8,922 bases of DNA from Candidatus Woesearchaeota archaeon (GTDB lineage: Archaea; Nanobdellota; Nanobdellia; Woesearchaeales; SKIA01). Made by a program: the position numbers and the translations under genes. The stretch is from NCBI GenBank assembly GCA_007128245.1, contig SKXU01000034.1, forward strand, positions 1 through 8,922. Direction: 5' to 3'. The notes below the pieces were generated by a model that saw only the letters and a program-made list of their open reading frames with translations, did no database searches and was not told where the DNA came from. Shown in pieces: positions 5,075-8,922 of the stretch. Position 1 is the stretch's first letter, and each line of letters opens with the position of its first letter.

Positions 5075-6139
5075 TCGCAAAAATAGTGAGTGGTACTGCT
5101 CTGCAACGCTCTCCCATGTGAATTGCTGTGCGTGCAGAGCACTTTTTTGTGCGCACTCTGCGCGCATCTGTGGGTCTTGTAGAACAATTATTGCTTCTCG
5201 TATCGCGTCCACGTCCCCTGCTGATACGAGCACTCCGTTCCCACAAAAGATTTCTTCTGACCCTTCGCACGAGCTCATAATCATGGGCAGTCCTGCTGAG
5301 AGTGCTTCGAGCATGGTGTTGCTCATGCCTTCGTGATACGATGTTTGTATGAATACGTCGTGTTGTGCGTACAGCTCGTTAACGCGTGTGTGTGGTTGCG
5401 CTCCCAGAAACGTCACGTCCAGATCTTGTGCGAGCGCTTCGAGTTCTTCTCGCATCACTCCATCACCCACCACTGTCAGTGACGCGTCCAGTCCTTGTAG
5501 TGCGCTGAGCGCGTCTTGGAGTCCTTTGCGTCCCACGAGTCGTCCGACAAACAAGAGTCTTGGTCTGCGCGTCTGTGTGGGCGTGTGCTGCGGCAGGCGC
5601 GACACTCCGTTTGGGATGACGTCAATATCTACATCACTGGTCTTGTGTGCGAGTGCGGCAAGGCCTGCGCTGTTTGCGACCACCGCGTCCGCTGCCGCCC
5701 AGAGTCTGCGATACACCCATGCTCCGAAGGTGTCGATGAGTTTGAGGCGTGGATTAAATCCTGGCACGTCTGATCCTCTAAGGCACAGCACAAAAGGTAC
5801 GTTGAGTTGGTATGCGAGAAATCCGCATGGGCTTGATGGCAGTGCAACCACGATGTCGTATGGGTGTTCTTCATGAAGGCGCCGCATCTCGTAGCGAGCA
5901 CCTCCCATCCATCGAAAAATCTCTGATAATCGCCAGTGGTGCACCTCTTTTTTTGCGACGTCTAAGCGAAAAATCCTCACGCCGTCAACGGGCGATTCTT
6001 CTTGGTACCCTCCTTGTGAGCTTGTGATCACGTCTACGATCAGTCCTTGTTTGGCCCACTCGTGTACCAAGTGTTTTGTTGCGTTCGCAGCTCCACCTCC
6101 TATTGGCGGGTATTCATAGTTGAGGACGAGTATTCTCAC
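5069..6139 (-). CDS. Glycosyltransferase family 4 (GT-B fold)
   Basis: The protein has 356 residues from GTG 6139. It opens with the typical GT4 N-terminal strand and glycine loop VRILVLNYEYPPIGGGAA. The acceptor-side domain includes CLRGSDVPGF, and the hinge has VVANSAGLAAL then DVIPNGVSRL. The donor-side domain starts at LLFVGRLVGRKGLQ, whose Arg and Lys (about 200 and 205) bind the sugar nucleotide phosphates. HEGMSNTMLEALSAGLPMI carries the EX7E pair (about E270 and E278), followed by SEEIF. It should move a sugar from a nucleotide donor to a lipid-linked or surface glycan; donor and acceptor cannot be told. The frame is open to TTG 6262, but the extra 41 residues match nothing in the family, and a TATA-like CTTAAAG lies about 26 bases before GTG 6139. 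Downstream of two Tat-exported proteins on the same strand, it may belong to an envelope unit. Confidence 0.9.
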   Translation of the reverse strand: MRILVLNYEYPPIGGGAANATKHLVHEWAKQGLIVDVITSSQGGYQEESPVDGVRIFRLDVAKKEVHHWRLSEIFRWMGGARYEMRRLHEEHPYDIVVALPSSPCGFLAYQLNVPFVLCLRGSDVPGFNPRLKLIDTFGAWVYRRLWAAADAVVANSAGLAALAHKTSDVDIDVIPNGVSRLPQHTPTQTRRPRLLFVGRLVGRKGLQDALSALQGLDASLTVVGDGVMREELEALAQDLDVTFLGAQPHTRVNELYAQHDVFIQTSYHEGMSNTMLEALSAGLPMIMSSCEGSEEIFCGNGVLVSAGDVDAIREAIIVLQDPQMRAECAQKSALHAQQFTWESVAEQYHSLFLRL

Positions 6140-6263
6140 ACCCTCTTTGCACTCCTTAGTCTTTAAGAATCTTGGCAATCGCGCCGCTCCTGTTATCGGT
6201 GCGGTACAGCGTGTTTCTGAGTAGCACAACAGAGGTTTTTGTAACGTATCTTCCTCCTGCAAG

Positions 6264-6734
6264 CTAGCTTTGTCTGCGCGGCACGTGCTGTTGCTTTCCT
6301 AGGACTGTGTGATAGTCTGCGCTTCTGGGAACGCGCCCGATAGCCGCGACGCGCTTATGATGAGCGATTGCTGCGTCCAAGGCAGAGAGTGGTCCGTACG
6401 GAATCTCGCCAGTTACTGCGTACACGAGTCCTGCTCCGAGCACAGGTAGTTGTCTGTTGAGCCGGTCTCGCACAATACCGTCATCCGGTTCTTGGATGAG
6501 GGTCGCATACATGGTATGCAGGTCGGCGTCGTAGCGCTCATCAACGATTGCTTGCGGCTTAATCTCTGCGAGTAGTGCGAGGAGTTCTGCGTGCCCTGCG
6601 CGCACGCTCACATCAGTTTCTGGGTGTCGTAACGAGAACACGAGTGGCGGCGACACGCTGTTGCCTGCTTTTTGGGGCACGAGGAGTGCTGCAAGGCCTG
6701 TGGCTGTCGTTCCTAAAAACTGTCTTCTGTTCAT
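6264..6734 (-). CDS. Tat-signal exported protein, paralogue 2
   Basis: The protein has 156 residues. It begins with a twin-arginine signal, NRRQFLG (R3, R4) followed by a hydrophobic TTATGLAALLV, so it should be exported folded through TatABC-type translocase; no lipobox Cys is seen. The mature part shares blocks with the upstream gene: AIVDERYDADL (62-72) against AIFDANYNPHL, and AVTGEIPYGPLSALD (106-120) against AVQGNLPYHPLSTLE. An FSLRHPETD segment followed by AIVDERYD, i.e. a His near an early strand and an acid at the end of the next, recalls TraB/ChaN-like folds, but this is a weak impression. The gene lies 38 bases after the paralogue; a TATA-like TGTTATAC at 6752-6745 is too close (14.5 bases) for a leaderless start, so operon transcription is likely. 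G+C is high (34 of 60 in 6541-6600). Confidence 0.75.
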   Translation of the reverse strand: MNRRQFLGTTATGLAALLVPQKAGNSVSPPLVFSLRHPETDVSVRAGHAELLALLAEIKPQAIVDERYDADLHTMYATLIQEPDDGIVRDRLNRQLPVLGAGLVYAVTGEIPYGPLSALDAAIAHHKRVAAIGRVPRSADYHTVLGKQQHVPRRQS

Positions 6735-6772
6735 GTGGTTATTCGTATAACAGTCCCTTTTTCACGTTTTCG

Positions 6773-7375
6773 CTATACATGAGAGACGGGTATTGCGTTA
6801 GGAGTAGCAGTTACCACGGGAACCCCTATTGGTCGATTCCCAAAATGTCGAGCCACAACCACGCTGAGCCGGTAGTCTCCTACACGGTCTTCTAACGTGG
6901 ACAAGGGATGATAGGGAAGGTTTCCTTGTACTGCTGCTGCTTTTCCTCCAGAAAGTCCTGCATGAACCATCCCAGGGAGCACGTATCTTCCTGCTCGTGC
7001 TTCTTCTTTCCACCCACCGAGGTGTGGGTTGTAGTTCGCATCAAATATCGCGAGTTCATGATCGCTTGATATCCTTGCATAATGTGCTTGTAGGGCCTCA
7101 ATTGTCAATGCCGTCTCGAGTCTTGCTTGTGCTTCATGCCTCGGGTCTCTTGTTTGTCTAATATGCACTATAGCTTGCGGCGCATCAAGATATTCTTTGT
7201 CAGTAAAGCGCGCGTGCCTATCGAGCACAACATTCAGAGTGCCGAGATCTGGCGTGTAATCACCCATAGGATCTAAGAGTTTAGAAGCCACATGCGTGCC
7301 CCAGACTCCAAACAAACCCAGCACGCCAACTCCTCCAGCCATCTTGACAAATTCTCTTCGACTTCGATTTTTCAT
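6773..7375 (-). CDS. Tat-signal exported protein, paralogue 1
   Basis: The protein has 200 residues. SRREFVK (5-11) is a near-perfect twin-arginine motif, followed by a hydrophobic core AGGVGVLGLFGVWG (13-26); there is no lipobox Cys, so it may be released or stay anchored by the uncleaved helix. The mature domain has AIVHIRQTRDPRHE (68-81), a helical stretch, ELAIFDANYNPHL (107-119), a Gly-rich linker, and AVQGNLPYHPLSTLE (148-162). The last two blocks are shared with the following gene. The IVHIRQT strand recalls the GTxH-type opening of TraB/ChaN-like families, but with Arg where His is expected and Asp-Ala where Glu is expected, so catalysis may be lost; this is inference. A TATA box 25.5 bases before ATG 7375 indicates a leaderless start. 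It is the first gene of a unit that continues into the second Tat gene and probably the glycosyltransferase. Confidence 0.78.
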   Translation of the reverse strand: MKNRSRREFVKMAGGVGVLGLFGVWGTHVASKLLDPMGDYTPDLGTLNVVLDRHARFTDKEYLDAPQAIVHIRQTRDPRHEAQARLETALTIEALQAHYARISSDHELAIFDANYNPHLGGWKEEARAGRYVLPGMVHAGLSGGKAAAVQGNLPYHPLSTLEDRVGDYRLSVVVARHFGNRPIGVPVVTATPNAIPVSHV

Positions 7376-7389
7376 TACTAAAGAGTAAT

Positions 7390-7427
7390 CACATCATTTA
7401 TATGTGTTCCGAATTGTGTTTATAAAC
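7390..7427 (-). promoter_or_regulatory. Promoter of the Tat pair, with embedded palindromes
   Basis: On the minus strand CATATAAA (7404-7397) is centred 25.5 bases before ATG 7375. It lies inside an inverted repeat CACAT / ATGTG (7390-7394 and 7402-7406), so a dimeric protein there would compete with TBP. A second, perfectly palindromic box GTTTATAAAC at 7418-7427 could serve as an alternative TATA, giving a leader of about 20 bases. Confidence 0.55.
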
Positions 7428-7437
7428 TAATTTTCGC

Positions 7438-7465
7438 GCTTGCACAAAACAGAAGATGCTTGCAC
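7438..7465. repeat. Pair of 8-base direct repeats
   Basis: GCTTGCAC occurs at 7438-7445 and again at 7458-7465, exactly 20 bases apart (about two helical turns). The pair sits between the end of the three-gene cassette and the promoter of the Tat pair, a position suited to an activator or repressor site. Eight bases is short, so chance is possible. Confidence 0.3.
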
Positions 7466-7478
7466 GTAATACACATCG

Positions 7479-8318
7479 CTAATCACGATAATCAATCCCC
7501 TCAGAATAGCGATAGAACTCGTTGTCCGTGATGGTTTTGAGTCCTTGTGCGATGCGAGCAATAGTGTCCATTGTCTGAGATGAATGCACGAGCACTTCAA
7601 GGTCTGGCCCCACTCCCCACGTTATGCCATCTGTGCGAAATATCACGCGATTCCCGCAGTCAATCCAGTCCCTGAGTCGTTCTCTATTCATTTGCCTCGG
7701 GAATCCGTTGAACACTCCTTCGCTTGCGTATCCGGGTCGAAGCCACCGTTTGCTATAGCGCGCCCTCAAGTGTTGTGCGTGCGTGAGCGCCTGAGGACCT
7801 GTAGGTGTTTGTGTATCCAGCTCAATAACTAAGGGCATAAGATCAAGTACTGTCTCGCGCATCTGTGAGGGTAAGTGTTTGTGCAGCCAATAGACTCCTC
7901 CAATACGATGTGAGAGTCTGCTCTCCCGACCAATCCACAGCTCTGGATTGTCTGAATGGTGCCATTCGTTTAAGCGCTCAGGCACTAAGAGTCCTCTCAG
8001 TCCTGCTCGCACGCGGTCAATACCTTCCTTGGCGTCCTCTGCGATAAGCATCGTCTTGATGTAATCCTGTGATCCATTGCTAGCAACCTCAAGATTTCCC
8101 ATCACTCGCTCTCCGGACAAAAAAGTGACTCCTCCCTTCCCCGGCAACCCCAGAGGCAGTTCTCTGACAGCTCCTCCGTTGTGATGATATTTTTTTACCA
8201 GAGCATATTCAGGCAGTACGCCTTCACGAGTGCTCGGCCGAGTCATTTCTCCACGCACAACCAGTTCCGCACCTTCTCGACGCGCCTGCACTTTCATGAA
8301 TCCGTCAGTGTATTTCAT
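7479..8318 (-). CDS. Uncharacterised protein, third gene of the right-edge cassette
   Basis: The protein has 279 residues, soluble, with no signal peptide and no family I recognise. Visible features are an N-terminal beta-like part (MKVQARREGAELVVRGEMT), a Gly-rich turn region (LGLPGKGGVTFLSGERVMG), a Trp/His-rich middle (NEWHHSDNPELWIGRES, then GGVYWLHKHLP), a helix ending in a LVIELDTQTPTG strand, a basic segment (LRARYSKRWLRPGY), and a C-terminal alpha/beta part (CGNRVIFRTDGITWGVGPDLE). Several His, Asp and Glu residues in strands would fit an enzyme, but none forms a motif I can name. ATG 8318 overlaps the stop of the preceding gene as ATGA, and GAGGTG lies 11 bases upstream, so translation is coupled. 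A second ATG lies 7 codons in. Confidence 0.72.
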   Translation of the reverse strand: MKYTDGFMKVQARREGAELVVRGEMTRPSTREGVLPEYALVKKYHHNGGAVRELPLGLPGKGGVTFLSGERVMGNLEVASNGSQDYIKTMLIAEDAKEGIDRVRAGLRGLLVPERLNEWHHSDNPELWIGRESRLSHRIGGVYWLHKHLPSQMRETVLDLMPLVIELDTQTPTGPQALTHAQHLRARYSKRWLRPGYASEGVFNGFPRQMNRERLRDWIDCGNRVIFRTDGITWGVGPDLEVLVHSSQTMDTIARIAQGLKTITDNEFYRYSEGIDYRD

Positions 8319-8698
8319 GTGTATATGCTCACCTCAACAGTAAAGCTATTAGGAGTTTTCTCGACATACATGTGTCCTTGCGTGCTCTTCACATGCATAC
8401 CGACAAGTGGCGGCATTTCATCAGTAAATGCATGGTCGTGTATCATCCACATCAAATCCGACACGATTTCTCGCGTCAATCGACCATCTTGCGGGACGAG
8501 AACTGGCAGCGCAAACAACGCATCATCGCCCCTGGAATAATGGAGGCCATATTCGTTTGCAAGTCCAAAATATTCAAGAGTAAAATCTTGAAACGGAGGC
8601 ACAGTATATGGCTTTGAGAGTAACACCCTCTTCTTCTCAGGTACGTCAGTGACTAATGATTCTTCTGGAAGTCCTTTGATCCATGCATCAAGCGTCAT
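8315..8698 (-). CDS. Uncharacterised protein, second gene of the right-edge cassette
   Basis: The protein has 127 residues and is not recognised. It is acidic and aromatic, with a Pro-rich front (LSKPYTVPPFQDFTLEYFG), a loop GLHYSRGDD, a helix REIVSDLMWMIHDHAF with two His, and a C-terminal beta region (PPLVGMHVKSTQGHMYVEKT then SFTVEVSIYT). The frame is open back to 8746, but ATG 8698 is preferred because a strong Shine-Dalgarno GGAGG lies 7 bases before it; the upstream 16 codons would overlap the preceding gene by 59 bases. With 8698 the overlap with the preceding gene is 11 bases and with the following gene 4 bases, which implies obligatory co-translation and perhaps a complex of the three products. 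Confidence 0.72.
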   Translation of the reverse strand: MTLDAWIKGLPEESLVTDVPEKKRVLLSKPYTVPPFQDFTLEYFGLANEYGLHYSRGDDALFALPVLVPQDGRLTREIVSDLMWMIHDHAFTDEMPPLVGMHVKSTQGHMYVEKTPNSFTVEVSIYT

Positions 8699-8922
8699 CA
8701 AGCGCCCTCCTGAGTAAGTAGTTTGCAGCAGTAGGAATAACTGCACAGCTCACTCCACCATCTATCGTCTCAATAATCGGTGCATGTATGTAAAGGGATG
8801 TAGTGTCCGCTCTAATACGCGTTTCTTCACACATCCACCTAGCCCGTCCCCCGCTCGCAATCTCTTCCATCACCCAATCAAGACTGTTTGCGCAAACTGC
8901 GCGCGTGCGCGCACCCACAGTA
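8688..8922 (-). CDS. Uncharacterised protein, first visible gene of the cassette (partial)
   Basis: The frame is open to the right edge; about 77 C-terminal residues are seen and the start is outside the window. A GTG at 8918 is in frame but has no reason to be the start. The visible part has a helix SLDWVMEEIASGG, a basic-to-acidic segment GRARWMCEETRIRADT, a hydrophobic strand-turn-strand SLYIHAPIIETIDGGVSCAV and a final helix NYLLRRALDDA. No family is recognised. Two Cys residues are separated too widely for a metal knuckle. The stop TGA (8688-8690) overlaps the next gene's start by 11 bases. Confidence 0.68.
   Translation of the reverse strand, partial: TVGARTRAVCANSLDWVMEEIASGGRARWMCEETRIRADTTSLYIHAPIIETIDGGVSCAVIPTAANYLLRRALDDA
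8702..8710 (-). promoter_or_regulatory. Shine-Dalgarno sequence deciding the start at 8698
   Basis: On the minus strand GGAGGGCGCTTGATG places a GGAGG core 7 bases before ATG 8698, inside the last codons of the preceding gene. It is the clearest ribosome binding site in the window, and it fits the archaeal pattern in which first genes are leaderless and internal genes use Shine-Dalgarno sequences. Confidence 0.6.
8886..8913. repeat. Two adjacent palindromes inside the partial gene
   Basis: GTTTGCGCAAAC (8886-8897) is a perfect 12-base palindrome. It is followed without a gap by TGCGCGC, GT, GCGCGCA (8898-8913), a 7-base inverted repeat. Both lie in coding sequence (residues RTRAVCANS region), where Arg/Ala codons rich in CG favour such patterns, so function is uncertain. 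Confidence 0.35.

Noticed and set aside
5349..5876. Plus-strand 175-codon ORF opposite the glycosyltransferase
   Set aside because: It is a shadow of the GT4 gene: Ser/Arg/Cys-rich composition typical of reading the complementary frame of a GC-rich gene.
8699..8746. Upstream extension of the second cassette gene to 8746
   Set aside because: It would overlap the preceding gene by 59 bases and leaves the strong GGAGG at 8706-8710 unused; ATG 8698 fits both.
1..8922. tRNA, rRNA, CRISPR array or insertion sequence
   Set aside because: No TTCGAAT-type T-loop with paired arms, no regularly spaced repeats, no transposase motif and no terminal inverted repeats with target duplication were seen by eye on either strand. 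A covariance-model and repeat search would be needed to exclude divergent examples.

Overview
The window reads as a gene-dense stretch of an archaeal genome, most likely a small-genome (DPANN-like) lineage. The best internal evidence is promoter architecture: several genes have a TATA-type box centred about 24-28 bases upstream of the first base of a start codon, the layout of leaderless archaeal transcripts (fic-like gene, genes at 2556, 4009 and 4409, Tat gene at 7375). Genes inside tight clusters use overlapping starts, in one case with a clear GGAGG Shine-Dalgarno sequence (8698). There are no sigma70-type promoters, no rRNA or tRNA, no CRISPR array and no recognisable insertion sequence. 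The lineage assignment is inference.

Left region (1-2350, AT-rich): the end of a truncated reading frame (2-112) and an ORF with a PIN-like C-terminus (134-637), possibly two pieces of one broken PIN gene; a helix-turn-helix plus minimal nucleotidyltransferase protein (740-1318, +); and, convergent to it, a Fic-domain AMP-transferase with an N-terminal auto-inhibitory motif (1352-2293, -). All three are of types common in toxin-antitoxin and stress loci. A 260-base AT-rich interval (2294-2555) separates this block from the rest. It carries two divergent promoters and an 18-base palindromic motif repeated 75 bases apart.

Middle region (2556-5074): two tandem co-directional paralogues of an unrecognised helical family (2556-3077 and 3083-3706, +), two short orphan genes on the minus strand (3740-4009 and 4071-4286), and a further orphan (4409-5074, +) with its own TATA box.

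Right region (5069-8922, GC-richer, all minus strand): read in transcription order, a three-gene cassette of unrecognised proteins with overlapping ends (8922-8688 partial, 8698-8315, 8318-7479); a new promoter; two paralogous twin-arginine (Tat) signal proteins (7375-6773 and 6734-6264); and a GT-B fold glycosyltransferase family 4 enzyme (6139-5069). The Tat pair and the glycosyltransferase may form one envelope-related unit, since two exported proteins are followed by a sugar transferase, but no direct functional link is visible.

Only the Fic, nucleotidyltransferase and glycosyltransferase genes can be named confidently by family. The strongest candidates for something undescribed are the tandem paralogue pair (2556-3706), the Tat-exported paralogue pair (6264-7375) and the three-gene cassette at the right edge.
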